From positions 102,989 through 166,988 of the IMG/VR virus record IMGVR_UViG_3300033182_000538: a DNA stretch of 64,000 nt; one strand, given 5' to 3'. The notes under the pieces were generated by a model, which did not search any database, had not been told where the DNA came from, and saw only the letters and a program-made list of their open reading frames with translations. The stretch is from a virus. Numbering within the stretch: position 1 is the first letter of the stretch; each line of letters begins with the position of its first letter. Positions 24,838 through 33,724 of the stretch are shown here, one piece after another. A program made the translations under genes and the position numbers.

Positions 24838-24869
24838 CTAAAGTACCACTTTTTTTTCACTTTTCCAAA
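24838..24869 (-). promoter_or_regulatory. Early promoter of the small-gene operon
   Basis: On the minus strand TTTG (24866-24869), 20-base spacer, TACTTTAG (24838-24845). It has a spacer unlike the other copies, so the conserved boxes are not simply due to recent duplication. It marks the boundary between late genes (above 24890) and early genes (below 24798). Confidence 0.78.
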
Positions 24870-24889
24870 TTTCTAATGTTAAGAAATTG

Positions 24890-25465
24890 TTAAACTTTTG
24901 CGAACTGAGTTAGATTATTTAGATAAAATTCTAACCCTTCAAAGTCGTTTTTGTATATATTGATGGTTCTTCTATTAGTGTCTATGATACCACTATCCAA
25001 TCCAACATCGTTTAGAGGGCCGGAGATTTTCCACTTTATTTCTAATTTTTGATAATTAGGACTTTCGAATGAGAACCCATCTTCATCAACATCCCATATA
25101 AATGGATTACCCTTCTTTTTTAAAAGATATCGAGTAATGTACCCTACTTTATAATCCTCATCAGTTGGAGTTATTTGAATTGGGTCTGGCACAATCACAT
25201 CAAATTCATAATCCTCAATTTCTTTGATTCTATTGTAATCAAAGTTCTTTTTGATGTTTTGTTCTCTTAAATCAGAATATCTTATTAACTTTACAGATTT
25301 ACCTTTAACGTATTCACTTTCGCTGAAGATTTCGTTTGTGTTAGTGTATATATGATATTGACCAAAATACTCTAACCCATCTTCCGACATTAATTCTTGA
25401 CCACTTGTGTAAAGGCCTTTTTGGATAGCTCCACTTGGATAATATATTCTTTTTCTTCCTGCCAT
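24890..25465 (-). CDS. Probable virion/baseplate-associated protein, 191 residues
   Basis: Not recognised with confidence. The N-terminus RKRIYYPSGAIQKGLYTSGQ, then DGLEYFGQYHIYTNT and IFSESEY, resembles short structural proteins in marine T4-like phages that begin with a similar Tyr/Gly-rich segment. The C-terminal half is strand-rich (NYQKLEIKWKISG, RRTINIYKND). It is the last gene of the baseplate block, two bases after the hub-like gene, so a tail role is the best guess. Confidence 0.6.
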   Translation of the reverse strand: MAGRKRIYYPSGAIQKGLYTSGQELMSEDGLEYFGQYHIYTNTNEIFSESEYVKGKSVKLIRYSDLREQNIKKNFDYNRIKEIEDYEFDVIVPDPIQITPTDEDYKVGYITRYLLKKKGNPFIWDVDEDGFSFESPNYQKLEIKWKISGPLNDVGLDSGIIDTNRRTINIYKNDFEGLEFYLNNLTQFAKV

Positions 25466-25467
25466 AA

Positions 25468-27156
25468 TTATGCATCCAACATCATTGTACCTGTTATATC
25501 AGTTGTCCAATCACCACCACTAAATTCGTGACCAATTTTTGTAACAACAAAATATGCTTTTTTCAATCTACTTGGTAATCTATCAAGTGTAAAGTTACTA
25601 CCAAACTGAGCACCAAAATATCCATCACAAGTAAAACTAACATCTAAACCATACATTATATTTGGTTGAAAAGTATCAGATTTTGATTTTACATATGCTG
25701 ATAATGCGTTTTTTACTGTAGTGATTTCTTGTTCATCAATTTTATCACCAAGAGTAGCCATAGCATCTTTTAAGTCTTTAGCAACTTCATTATTATTCAC
25801 CGCATCAGGATAACAATTCTTGTACACCTTATCCAATTGTTTACTACCTTGACCAGATTGAGCTGCATTTAATGCCATACCTATTAATTCCGAATCCAGG
25901 TTGGATGATACATTTACATTTCGTATACCATTTTTATATCCAGCTTTTACAGATATTGATGTAACATCACCACGTTGGATAGCAGTACCTCTATTTGCAA
26001 CAAAAAATTTGTCTCCTTGAGATTTAGATAAAGATGGGTCATTATATAAGAACATTTTAAGATACCCACCTGTTAAGTCAGAAATCTTTTGGAATATTTT
26101 ATTTAAAAATGCTGTTGTAGCTGGTTTTGGTTTTACCCCACCCCCACCAGGGTCGGTTAACTGATTCCATACATTACTTATCATTGGAATGGCTAACCAC
26201 AAACTACCAGCAATACCGCTATTGGTCAAAGCACTATAATCAGCGTTTGGGCCATATTCAGCAGACCAACCACATACCATTTCTAATGGATTTGCTGATT
26301 GAATCTCAGATGGTGGGCTTCCATTTGGTACTGTTAATTTTGATGTATCAAATTTAACTTTCGCCCCCTTTGATGATGAATTTTCATTGATTTTATCAAT
26401 TAAATATTGTAAAGTAACGTATGATATATTATTATCATTGTTTTGCCACCAACTCATATCCATTTGGTGATTTACTAAACCAATATTACCCACAACCTTA
26501 GCCTTACCATCCTTAGCTTTAGTTTTTACTTGAGAAGCTTCTCCTACTAAATTACCTATAATATCTTTTGGAACAGTTTCATCTCCACTTTCAGGGTCTT
26601 TGTAGTTATTGATTTTTTTAGTATCAGCCGATAATGTTAAGAAATCCGCTGAAAGTACTGAATCCATAACACCACCAAGTTTGATAGTAATATCATAACT
26701 CAAGTCATAATTTATACTAAAATTAAACCCAACAACATCACCTTGAATTGTTTCTAAACCAGTTCCTGCGTATCCGATACCAATGTTACATCTATGTCCA
26801 GGGGTCATAAATGTTTTTTCAATTTCATCAAAGTCTGATGAGTTATAACATTTTAACTTTACATCAGCTTGGAATAACATAGCGTCTTCAATATTCTGAC
26901 CACCATCGTTTGAAATAGAAATTGATTCTAAACTTGGAGCGGCTGTAACCCTACCACCTTCAGATGATAATAACTCTGAGTGTTTTTTCTTTACATCACT
27001 TTCTATTGATTTTATAGTACCACTACATTTACCAATTCCACCACCAACATATGTTAGTTTAGCAAAGGCACGTTTATGAACACCCACTCCCTTTATAGTA
27101 GTAGATTCCATTCTTTGAGTTGGAGATTTTAATCCTGATTGGCCGAAAACACCCAT
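25468..27156 (-). CDS. Putative baseplate hub protein, 562 residues
   Basis: A beta-rich protein with features of tail hub or spike-carrier proteins: an N-terminal segment LESISISNDGGQNIEDAML, strands FQADVKLKCYNSSDFDEIEK, GHRCNIGIGYAGTGLETI and VVGFNFSINYDLSYDITIKL, and a C-terminal MYGLDVSFTCDGYFGAQFGS, FVVTKIGHEFSGGDWTTDIT. The pattern of describing a function on a rotated base followed by a VTKIxHxFxxxxWTT-type strand occurs in phage late-control D/gp27-like hub proteins. It lies next to the LysM-type wedge protein and the repeat-bearing baseplate protein. Direct homology to T4 gp27 or gp5 cannot be shown by eye. Confidence 0.65.
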   Translation of the reverse strand: MGVFGQSGLKSPTQRMESTTIKGVGVHKRAFAKLTYVGGGIGKCSGTIKSIESDVKKKHSELLSSEGGRVTAAPSLESISISNDGGQNIEDAMLFQADVKLKCYNSSDFDEIEKTFMTPGHRCNIGIGYAGTGLETIQGDVVGFNFSINYDLSYDITIKLGGVMDSVLSADFLTLSADTKKINNYKDPESGDETVPKDIIGNLVGEASQVKTKAKDGKAKVVGNIGLVNHQMDMSWWQNNDNNISYVTLQYLIDKINENSSSKGAKVKFDTSKLTVPNGSPPSEIQSANPLEMVCGWSAEYGPNADYSALTNSGIAGSLWLAIPMISNVWNQLTDPGGGGVKPKPATTAFLNKIFQKISDLTGGYLKMFLYNDPSLSKSQGDKFFVANRGTAIQRGDVTSISVKAGYKNGIRNVNVSSNLDSELIGMALNAAQSGQGSKQLDKVYKNCYPDAVNNNEVAKDLKDAMATLGDKIDEQEITTVKNALSAYVKSKSDTFQPNIMYGLDVSFTCDGYFGAQFGSNFTLDRLPSRLKKAYFVVTKIGHEFSGGDWTTDITGTMMLDA

Positions 27157-27168
27157 AACAAAATTACC

Positions 27169-27471
27169 TTAAACTTCTATGTTATTTAGGTCTTTGTATT
27201 CTTGAATGATAAGTTGAACATCAGATGGAATTCTAAGTTGAATACCAACTTTAGGAAACAAAGAACCTGTATTAATATTGTTTGCTCTTGCGATTATCCA
27301 CCATAAACTTGGGTCTTTATAATACTCCCAAGATAAGTTATCCAATCGGTCACCATATGATGTGATTATATAAGTATCAGATATCTTTGGCGTAATTATC
27401 GGATATACGACTGTGTTGGTAGACCTTCTACCATCAACTTTTGTTCTTTCTATATCTTTATATCGTTTCAT
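27169..27471 (-). CDS. LysM-like baseplate wedge protein (gp53/tail protein X type)
   Basis: A 100-residue protein with the LysM-type order seen in contractile tail baseplates: YIITSYGDRLDNLSWEYYKD, PSLWWIIARANNI and LFPKVGIQLRIPSD. The last segment is the P-G-x-x-L-x-I-P end of the LysM fold. T4 gp53 contains such a domain and joins the wedge to the hub. The gene lies between the hub-like gene and the large baseplate gene, twelve and two bases away respectively. Confidence 0.8.
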   Translation of the reverse strand: MKRYKDIERTKVDGRRSTNTVVYPIITPKISDTYIITSYGDRLDNLSWEYYKDPSLWWIIARANNINTGSLFPKVGIQLRIPSDVQLIIQEYKDLNNIEV

Positions 27472-27473
27472 AC

Positions 27474-30047
27474 TTAAACTCTAAAACTTCCATCAAATGC
27501 AAATACTTTTTCACTGTCATATTCGTGTATATTATTTCCAAGAACTGTACATCCAACTTGTATATCAATACCCATTGGTAATCCAAAATCAACATCCCAA
27601 GCCGTGTCATCCGAATACGAATATGATAGAGATGTTAGTATCATTGGTGTTTTATTATATAATTTACCGATTGTTAATAAAAGTTCACTATCACTAGCAC
27701 TATTACCCGGAGCACTGTAGCCACCACTTGATTCATATCTTGGCATAGTATATGTAGATAATCTTTCTAATTTTGTGTATAGAGGTTGCATTTCAACTCG
27801 TGATGTTGGATATACTTTAAAATTGAATGTAATATCTCTTTTGAATGAATCGTAAATATACACGGGTTCAGCACGACCACTATACTTAACTTCAGTATAA
27901 TTTGGTGAGAAATTTTCACTTAAACCTGATATTGTTCCTCTGAATTGTAATCTACTACCATCACTACCTAATTGGAAAATTAATGGTACGATATCATCAG
28001 CATCATCAGCATCACCAATTAATTTAGCATTAACTTCATCATAGAATCCTTTAAGGTCATTCTTTTTACTAAAGTCAGCAATTTTTTGTTGGATATTATC
28101 GGGAACAATTCCACCGGGAGTTCCAAATTTAAATTTCTTTTCAATATTCTCATCTTTAAAGTTTTGAGATTTAGCCCTTTCTTGAGAACGTGACCCCAAA
28201 TCATCTCTAAAGTCTCGTGGTACTTTTGTACCAGCCGCTGTTCTACCTTCAGCCACTTCTTTTACTTTACCATATGATATCGCTTGATAATCTTTGATAT
28301 CCGGCCGGTCAGCATCAATACCATCTGATTTTAAAAGTTTAGGTTTTAACTTATTCTTTTCATCGATATCATCTGCTAACTTATCATCTCTAAGAGTTCT
28401 ACCAAATTTTAACTTTTCTTCATCAGTAGTTGGTATTGTACTATTGTATGTATCTTTAAATTCTTTGTCATTAAGAATATCTAATGGGTTGAATAATTGT
28501 TTGTAATTTGATTGGCCTGTATTTTTGTTGCCCGTTACAATATCAGTTTTACCATCAATAATAAATGTATTGTAGTTACGTTTTGTATCAGTTATACCAA
28601 GACCATATAATGAATCAAACCCACCAGGTTGTGATTTCCAATTACCACCAACTTGAGTTTTACGAGCATCTCCCCACAAACTTTTCAACGAATCAGATGG
28701 AATTTGTAATTGAATAGGATTACCTATTTTTAGATAACTCGTAATTTCGTTAATTAATTTAACACCAGCTCTTTCAGGTCTTTCACCCAAATGTTGAGCT
28801 CCAATTGTAGCAAGTAAATTTACAGGTGTCCACGTTGTTTGGTGTTTTTGACTACTCTGCATTCCAACTTGTTTTAGAGACCAAATAATACCACGAGGAG
28901 TCAATAAAAACTCACTAATTCTAAGCACATCTAATGCGGCTCTTGCAGTCGAAGTTAGAGCACCACCTCTAATAAATGAAGTTGACCCTAATCCAAGAGT
29001 TGTAGGTTCACCATTCTTTTTCTGAATACCACTTAGTATAAATGGTTGTTGAATAGTGGACAAACTATGTTTATATGAATCTTTTTTTAGATTAAACTTA
29101 TTATATGTATCTCTTAATATACTATTAGAATAAAATGAACCTAATCCTGAGTCATTATCTAATCTAACATCATATGGAGTGTCTTTGATTGACCCATATA
29201 AAGAGTTAGCACCATCAAATTCCGTTTGTGAAGGGTCTACCCCAACAAATGTAGAATTATTCTTTGGTTGTTGATATGGTGAAAATCCTTTAGCATTATC
29301 ATCCGTAATAAAGTTTACAAATTTAGGGTCTTTAGCTTGTGAATCAAAGTTTGGATTAAATTTGAAATCATTTGGAGTAGTTTCACCCTTTTCTTTATCA
29401 CCTTGATTGAGTCTTGCAACTTCAGTTTCACCCTTGAATTTATCACCTTGATTGAGTCTTGCAACTTCAGTCTCACCTTTAAATTTATCACCTTGATTAA
29501 TTGGTGTAGTTTCAGTCTCACCTAAAAACTTAGATGATAGGTCTGATTTGATTTGTTCAGTCTCACCTAAAAACTTAGATGAAATGTCAAATGTATTTGG
29601 AGTAGTCTCACCCAAGAATTGTTGACTGAATGTGAATTCTCTTGGTTCAGTTTCTCCTAAGAATTGTTGAGTAAATGTAAAATTATTCGGAGTAGTTTCA
29701 CCTTTGAACTTATCACCTTGAGTTGCCTCAGTTGGTGTAGTTTCACCTTTGAACTTATCACCTTGTTTTATTTCTTGTGTTTCAGTCTGACCTAAGAATC
29801 TTTCTTCTAAAGACATTGGTTTTGGTGTAGTTTCACCTTTGAACTTATCACCTTGTTTTACTTCAGTTGGTGTGACACCTAATTTTTCAGGAGTTGGGTT
29901 TGGGGTAGGAGCTTTCTTTCCTTGTACCTTATCTGATAAAGGAGTAGTATTAAATGTAGAAGGTTCAACACGAGGTTTGTCACTTAATGGTTTCGGTTGA
30001 GGTTTTCTAAATTTAGATAAATCCGATTTTAAATCTTTCAATGCCAT
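27474..30047 (-). CDS. Large baseplate protein with eleven 15-residue repeats
   Basis: An 857-residue protein. Residues 1-58 are proline/lysine rich. Residues 59-223 are eleven uninterrupted copies of a 15-residue unit ending in (K/L)GET, in two flavours: QGDKFKGET and xxKFLGET or QQFLGET. This stretch is hydrophilic and probably extended. The middle is mixed. The C-terminal 170 residues are structured (SGRAEPVYIYDSFKRDITF, FKVYPTSRVEMQPLYTKLER, DVDFGLPMGIDIQVGCTVLG), which resembles T4-like baseplate proteins that contact the tube and hub. It begins two bases after the tape measure gene. Function within the baseplate is inferred from position. Confidence 0.72.
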   Translation of the reverse strand: MALKDLKSDLSKFRKPQPKPLSDKPRVEPSTFNTTPLSDKVQGKKAPTPNPTPEKLGVTPTEVKQGDKFKGETTPKPMSLEERFLGQTETQEIKQGDKFKGETTPTEATQGDKFKGETTPNNFTFTQQFLGETEPREFTFSQQFLGETTPNTFDISSKFLGETEQIKSDLSSKFLGETETTPINQGDKFKGETEVARLNQGDKFKGETEVARLNQGDKEKGETTPNDFKFNPNFDSQAKDPKFVNFITDDNAKGFSPYQQPKNNSTFVGVDPSQTEFDGANSLYGSIKDTPYDVRLDNDSGLGSFYSNSILRDTYNKFNLKKDSYKHSLSTIQQPFILSGIQKKNGEPTTLGLGSTSFIRGGALTSTARAALDVLRISEFLLTPRGIIWSLKQVGMQSSQKHQTTWTPVNLLATIGAQHLGERPERAGVKLINEITSYLKIGNPIQLQIPSDSLKSLWGDARKTQVGGNWKSQPGGFDSLYGLGITDTKRNYNTFIIDGKTDIVTGNKNTGQSNYKQLFNPLDILNDKEFKDTYNSTIPTTDEEKLKFGRTLRDDKLADDIDEKNKLKPKLLKSDGIDADRPDIKDYQAISYGKVKEVAEGRTAAGTKVPRDFRDDLGSRSQERAKSQNFKDENIEKKFKFGTPGGIVPDNIQQKIADFSKKNDLKGFYDEVNAKLIGDADDADDIVPLIFQLGSDGSRLQFRGTISGLSENFSPNYTEVKYSGRAEPVYIYDSFKRDITFNFKVYPTSRVEMQPLYTKLERLSTYTMPRYESSGGYSAPGNSASDSELLLTIGKLYNKTPMILTSLSYSYSDDTAWDVDFGLPMGIDIQVGCTVLGNNIHEYDSEKVFAFDGSFRV
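29379..29873 (-). repeat. Eleven in-frame 45-bp repeats encoding a x10-(F/K)-(K/L)-G-E-T motif
   Basis: Each unit is exactly 15 codons and ends Gly-Glu-Thr (one copy Gly-Gln-Thr). Units alternate in blocks: QGDKFKGET (copies 1, 3, 4, 9, 10, and 11 with E for F), and LEERFLGQT, QQFLGET or SSKFLGET (copies 2, 5-8). Copies 9-11 are nearly identical at DNA level, which suggests recent expansion. Confidence 0.9.
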
Positions 30048-30049
30048 TA

Positions 30050-32236
30050 TTATAAGTTCCTACTACTTTTTACCTTTTGTACTCTCGATATCTCACTAAT
30101 AACTTTATTATCAACCACAATCTGAATTGGTTGTGTTTGCATATCTTGTCGTAATCCTCTAATCTCTTCCAACAATGGGTCACTTTCACCACCACCTGCG
30201 GTAGTAGTATCACTTTCAGAATCACCACCAAGACCAAATGCGCTTGCAATTAGTGGTAACATCATACCTAATACGACCAATGTACCTAAGAATGGAGTAA
30301 TTAACGCTAATCCAATTGCTAATGGAATCATAGATAACCCTAACATTGTAAATACAGCAGCCAATGCAATCAGACCAGGAGCAATCATTACCAAACTTGT
30401 TAGTTGTGTGGTCAACTCACCCATCATACCAAATCCAACGGCTATTTCTTGTATAGCCTTTCCTAATACAAACAGCGCTGATGCTATAACTAACATAGCA
30501 GCTGCCCCAGCGAGGATTGCTACAGCACCCACACCTGACATCATAATAGCACCAACTAATGCGAGTGCTCCAACGAGTGCCAACATAGATACAACTGCCA
30601 TTCCAACCGCTTCCCAAGAAACATTCATAAACTCTTGAACTGCTTTAGCGAATACAAACACGGATGCGGCTACAAGTACAAGTGCGGCACCACCTGCGAT
30701 TAGTTTCTTAGCGTCAATCTTTTCGATAGCACCAGTCATACCACTCATACCACCACCTCCACCACCTTTTGGCATAGATGGAGCTTCTGGTTTACCACCA
30801 CCAGGCATTAGATTTCCTAAGCCACTTCCTTTACCTTGCATTTTGTTCATAATGGCCACTTGAGCCACCATCGGTATCAAAGCAGCAAGGGCTTGACCAG
30901 CACCATCTTTTATTGTACCATAAAGTGCCTGTTGTCGCTCTTTGGCCTCTTGTAAGGCCATCAATTCTTCAGGACTAGCTCCAGGATTGGAGGCTTCTAA
31001 CTTAGCAAATTCTTCACGTTGTTGAACCATCTTTGTTAATTCAGATGCTTCTAATCCATACATAGCAGCAGTAGCTTGTTTTTGAGCTTTGGACATTTCT
31101 CCTAACTTATCGGAACTTAGTCCAGCTTCATCGAAGGCTTTTGCCATCATCTCAATACCTTTGGCCTCATCACCAAATCTCATTTCCATAGCCGCACTTC
31201 TGACATCTTGAGCGTGTGCTGCTAAGTCACCCATACCCATCGCTCTGGCTTTCATCTCAGCTTGCATTGAACTTTCAATGTTTAACATATTGTCTGAGAT
31301 ACCTTCCATCATTTTCATAGAAAGACCTTGCTTTTGAAGTTCAGCAGTCTTTTTAGCCAAATTAGCCAATTCTTCTTTTGAAGCGCCGACTAACATATCA
31401 GCCGATTCAGCCATTTCTTTGAATAGTAGATTAGCGTTTACACCTTCTTTGGCGGCTATAGCTCTAATTTCATCAGTCATATCAGCGGCATTGCCAGCTG
31501 CGTCTGAAAATATTCTATCTAATTTTACGGAGTTTGATGCATCACCAGTTAAAGCCGTTAACTCAGCAATATTTTTCTGCATATCAGCAGTTATACCTCT
31601 TGTAGTTCCGAAATATTCACCCGCCTCTTTAGCGGCATTTGCTATACCTTCAGTACCATATAATAATCCTTCAATACTAAATGAAGCGGCAAGAGTTTGA
31701 GCTCCCAACCTACTAGCTTCAGATGCGGAGGCTCCCATATTGATATATAAATCTTTGGCTAATCCAACGGTATTATTTAAAGTGTTGGATAAGAATTCGA
31801 CTGCTTTATTAGCAATAGCCATACCGATACCAAACGCTATACCATTTTTAAGCATATCTTTGGATAGTCCAACTGACCCTAATAACCCATCTTGAAGTTT
31901 ATCACCAAGGTCTGCGATTTCTTGACTTTTGTCTTTTCGGTCTTTTTCTAATTTTAAAAGTTCTTCAGTAGTTTCTAACTCTTCTAATAGTTTTTCTGCT
32001 CGGTCTTCTGTTAGATTGAAGTTACCTTCTAATAAATCTTGTTTAGCTTGTAATACAGTTTGTAGTTTGTCTTCTAAGTCTTTTTGGCCAGCCATAGTTT
32101 GCGCAAGCTCTTTAGCTACCTTACCTTGTTTGGTACGATAGTCTAAGTTTTTTTTGAGTTGTTCAGCTAAATTAGCTTGAAGTACCTCTTCTTGCTTTAA
32201 CGCATTTATTCTTGCTTGAGTGTCTTTGTTGGCCAT
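30050..32236 (-). CDS. Tail tape measure protein
   Basis: A 728-residue protein with the classic layout: a long N-terminal coiled coil (about 1-110, for example LEDKLQTVLQAKQDLLEG), helical middle with many Ala and Lys (SKAQKQATAAMYGLEASELT), then several hydrophobic helices between about 500 and 670 (AALVLVAASVFVFAKAV, MAVVSMLALVGALALVGA, VAILAGAAAMLVIASALFVL, ALAAVFTMLGLSMIPLAIGL) and a short polar tail. It sets tail length and its hydrophobic part probably enters the host membrane during DNA delivery. At about 0.15 nm per residue it predicts a tail near 110 nm. It is preceded by the chaperone genes, the usual order in contractile-tailed phages. Confidence 0.9.
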   Translation of the reverse strand: MANKDTQARINALKQEEVLQANLAEQLKKNLDYRTKQGKVAKELAQTMAGQKDLEDKLQTVLQAKQDLLEGNFNLTEDRAEKLLEELETTEELLKLEKDRKDKSQEIADLGDKLQDGLLGSVGLSKDMLKNGIAFGIGMAIANKAVEFLSNTLNNTVGLAKDLYINMGASASEASRLGAQTLAASFSIEGLLYGTEGIANAAKEAGEYFGTTRGITADMQKNIAELTALTGDASNSVKLDRIFSDAAGNAADMTDEIRAIAAKEGVNANLLFKEMAESADMLVGASKEELANLAKKTAELQKQGLSMKMMEGISDNMLNIESSMQAEMKARAMGMGDLAAHAQDVRSAAMEMRFGDEAKGIEMMAKAFDEAGLSSDKLGEMSKAQKQATAAMYGLEASELTKMVQQREEFAKLEASNPGASPEELMALQEAKERQQALYGTIKDGAGQALAALIPMVAQVAIMNKMQGKGSGLGNLMPGGGKPEAPSMPKGGGGGGMSGMTGAIEKIDAKKLIAGGAALVLVAASVFVFAKAVQEFMNVSWEAVGMAVVSMLALVGALALVGAIMMSGVGAVAILAGAAAMLVIASALFVLGKAIQEIAVGFGMMGELTTQLTSLVMIAPGLIALAAVFTMLGLSMIPLAIGLALITPFLGTLVVLGMMLPLIASAFGLGGDSESDTTTAGGGESDPLLEEIRGLRQDMQTQPIQIVVDNKVISEISRVQKVKSSRNL

Positions 32237-32244
32237 TTAAACCC

Positions 32245-32478
32245 TTACTTTTTCTTAAACGCCTTTAAGTCGCCTAATTTGAAATCTTTACCATATGGCA
32301 CAGGTTCAATATTATATTTTTTCAATATCGCTTGATACTTAGGGTCATTAGTCAACTTATCAAGTTGCTTTTTCTTTATAGCAATCCTGATGGAGTTCAA
32401 AAAGTCTGATACTGCTCCTTCACTCATACCCCTCTTCTGAAGAGATTCAATGATATTTTCAAGTTTGGTGTTTTTCAT
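32245..32478 (-). CDS. Small protein before the tape measure gene, 77 residues
   Basis: Unrecognised, basic and helical: KLENIIESLQKRGMSEGAVS, then IRIAIKKKQLDKLTNDPKYQ, ending DLKAFKKK. I chose the ATG at 32478 because GGAGA lies seven bases before it. The frame stays open to an earlier start at 32517, but that would overlap the late promoter-like motif at 32491-32502. Position between the chaperone pair and tape measure gene fits a tail-assembly factor. Confidence 0.65.
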   Translation of the reverse strand: MKNTKLENIIESLQKRGMSEGAVSDFLNSIRIAIKKKQLDKLTNDPKYQAILKKYNIEPVPYGKDFKLGDLKAFKKK

Positions 32479-32490
32479 ACGTTCTCCATA

Positions 32491-32502
32491 TAGTATAAAT
32501 AT
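32491..32502 (-). promoter_or_regulatory. Late-type promoter motif before the tape measure operon
   Basis: Minus strand ATATTTATACTA, 13 bases before the ATG at 32478. It matches the WATATTTATA core found before other structural genes. No TTTG box lies 20 bases further upstream. Confidence 0.5.
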
Positions 32503-32533
32503 GGAAAAACCCAACAATTATGTTGGGTCTTTC

Positions 32534-32758
32534 TTACTTTCTAACTTTACTACGAATTTTAGCGGCTTCAGCATCGTGAGCCTTCTTTTCTTGTTTCTTG
32601 TATTCTATAATCTTATTGATATAGAATTTTCTAGCCCAAACTGGCATATTATACACATCAGTATGAGTAAACCCACCATTTCCGTGGAAGATTAAATCAA
32701 AGATGTGAGAATGTAAATGTTTTCTATAATCAGGAGTTAGGCCAAAAAAAGGTGACAT
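32534..32758 (-). CDS. Second part of tail assembly chaperone pair, possibly made by frameshift
   Basis: A 74-residue frame containing FGLTPDYRKHLHSHIFDLIF and DVYNMPVWARKFYINKIIEY, the pattern that follows tail chaperone genes in many phages (an acidic/aromatic segment, then MPVxxRxFY). It overlaps the preceding 292-residue gene by 29 bases in another frame. Its own ATG (32758) lacks a good ribosome site, and a run of seven T (minus strand, 32744-32750) lies inside the overlap. A +1 or -2 shift there would fuse the two. It may be made separately, as a fusion, or both. Confidence 0.72.
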   Translation of the reverse strand: MSPFFGLTPDYRKHLHSHIFDLIFHGNGGFTHTDVYNMPVWARKFYINKIIEYKKQEKKAHDAEAAKIRSKVRK

Positions 32759-33608
32759 CCAACGGTAGTTGCATATCCCTCCCTTCCCCAGTCTCCTCCG
32801 AAATAAATTCCCAAGTTAAATCCATATCAGGAATTACTTCGTTGATATACGCTCGGAGGGCTTTTGAATCTACAGCGAATAATTCATTATCAACGAAATG
32901 ATTAATTACTTTTTGTTCGGTCTCACCATCAACTGAAAGAATCATATTCTTCAACCTCGTAGTAAGTTCTCTTGAAGTATTATCTTTCAATTTACGATTT
33001 GCTTTACTCAATTCTTTAACTTGATGTTTTACTCTTCTTTCTCTACTTTCAGTCATAGCCATAAAAGTAATTTTTCTATTAGAAGTTGGAAGTGTAAATT
33101 CAAACTCATTTTTATGTGGTTCTACTTGATTTGAACCATCGTATTCTTTATTCTCAAACTGAGTAAGGTCAATAGTTTCCTTTTGTCTTACACCTGGTGA
33201 TGTTGGGTCTTCGATTTCTACTTGGTAATCTTTACCATAACCCAAAATTCTAGCAGCAATCATAATTGCGTTTTTGTCACCTGTAACTAAATCCACATAT
33301 TTGATAGGTTTACCTTCACCATTACCAATAATAAGTGATTGGAATAGTCTATCAAGTACAGACCCATCTTTAATGTATGATTGTGTTGTGAGAATATCTT
33401 CCTCTTTAGCGGTCATATACTTCATTTCTACTTTACCACTTGAAAGAGGGTTATCTTGTGAATAAATTAATCCACCTGAGGGTAGTTCTATAACTTCCGT
33501 TGGAAATTTATAGTCTCTGACTTCCTTTTGTTCGAAGTCTTGTTTTGCTTTGTTGACCATTTCTTCATTGGTCATCGGATAATCATCTTGTAACTGTTGT
33601 TTGCTCAT
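32730..33608 (-). CDS. Tail assembly chaperone/hub assembly protein (gp26-like)
   Basis: A 292-residue protein that fits the group annotated in T4-like phages as gp26-like hub or tail chaperone: TEVIELPSGGLIYSQDNPLS, GKVEMKYMTAKEEDILTTQS, LFQSLIIGNGEGKPIKYVDL, VTGDKNAIMIAARILGYGKD. After a central strand-rich region it has a basic helical part (RRVKHQVKELSKANRKLKD) and ends FFWPNS. T4 gp26 is shorter (208). It lies upstream of the small overlapping frame and the tape measure gene, as tail chaperones do. AAGGT precedes the ATG. Confidence 0.8.
   Translation of the reverse strand: MSKQQLQDDYPMTNEEMVNKAKQDFEQKEVRDYKFPTEVIELPSGGLIYSQDNPLSSGKVEMKYMTAKEEDILTTQSYIKDGSVLDRLFQSLIIGNGEGKPIKYVDLVTGDKNAIMIAARILGYGKDYQVEIEDPTSPGVRQKETIDLTQFENKEYDGSNQVEPHKNEFEFTLPTSNRKITFMAMTESRERRVKHQVKELSKANRKLKDNTSRELTTRLKNMILSVDGETEQKVINHFVDNELFAVDSKALRAYINEVIPDMDLTWEFISEETGEGRDMQLPLDVTFFWPNS
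32744..32750 (-). other. Candidate slippery site, run of seven T in the mRNA sense
   Basis: In the chaperone frame the codons are ACC-TTT-TTT-TGG. Shifting by +1 or -2 gives CCT-TTT-TTT-GGC and enters the 74-residue frame; a -1 shift meets a stop within four codons. Position inside a chaperone overlap is where programmed frameshifts occur in many tailed phages. The required direction is unusual. Confidence 0.4.
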
Positions 33609-33670
33609 AATAAAACCTTTTTATACAACTTGTGTATTAATATATATGTAACTCGCAAATTATTAATACA

Positions 33671-33696
33671 AAAACCCCCTCACAAAGTGAAGGGGC
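33671..33696 (-). terminator. Intrinsic terminator after the 91-residue gene
   Basis: Minus strand GCCCCTTCAC-TTT-GTGAGGGGG followed by TTTTTG: a stem of about eight pairs with one mismatch and a U tract. It lies 29 bases downstream of the stop at 33725. T-rich sequence on the other side (plus strand) could make it bidirectional. Confidence 0.85.
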
Positions 33697-33724
33697 TTTA
33701 TTTTTTTTAATCTATACTCGTGTA

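Noticed and set aside
29379-29873. The 45-bp repeats as a CRISPR array
   Set aside because: Units are contiguous, in frame and coding, with no unique spacers.
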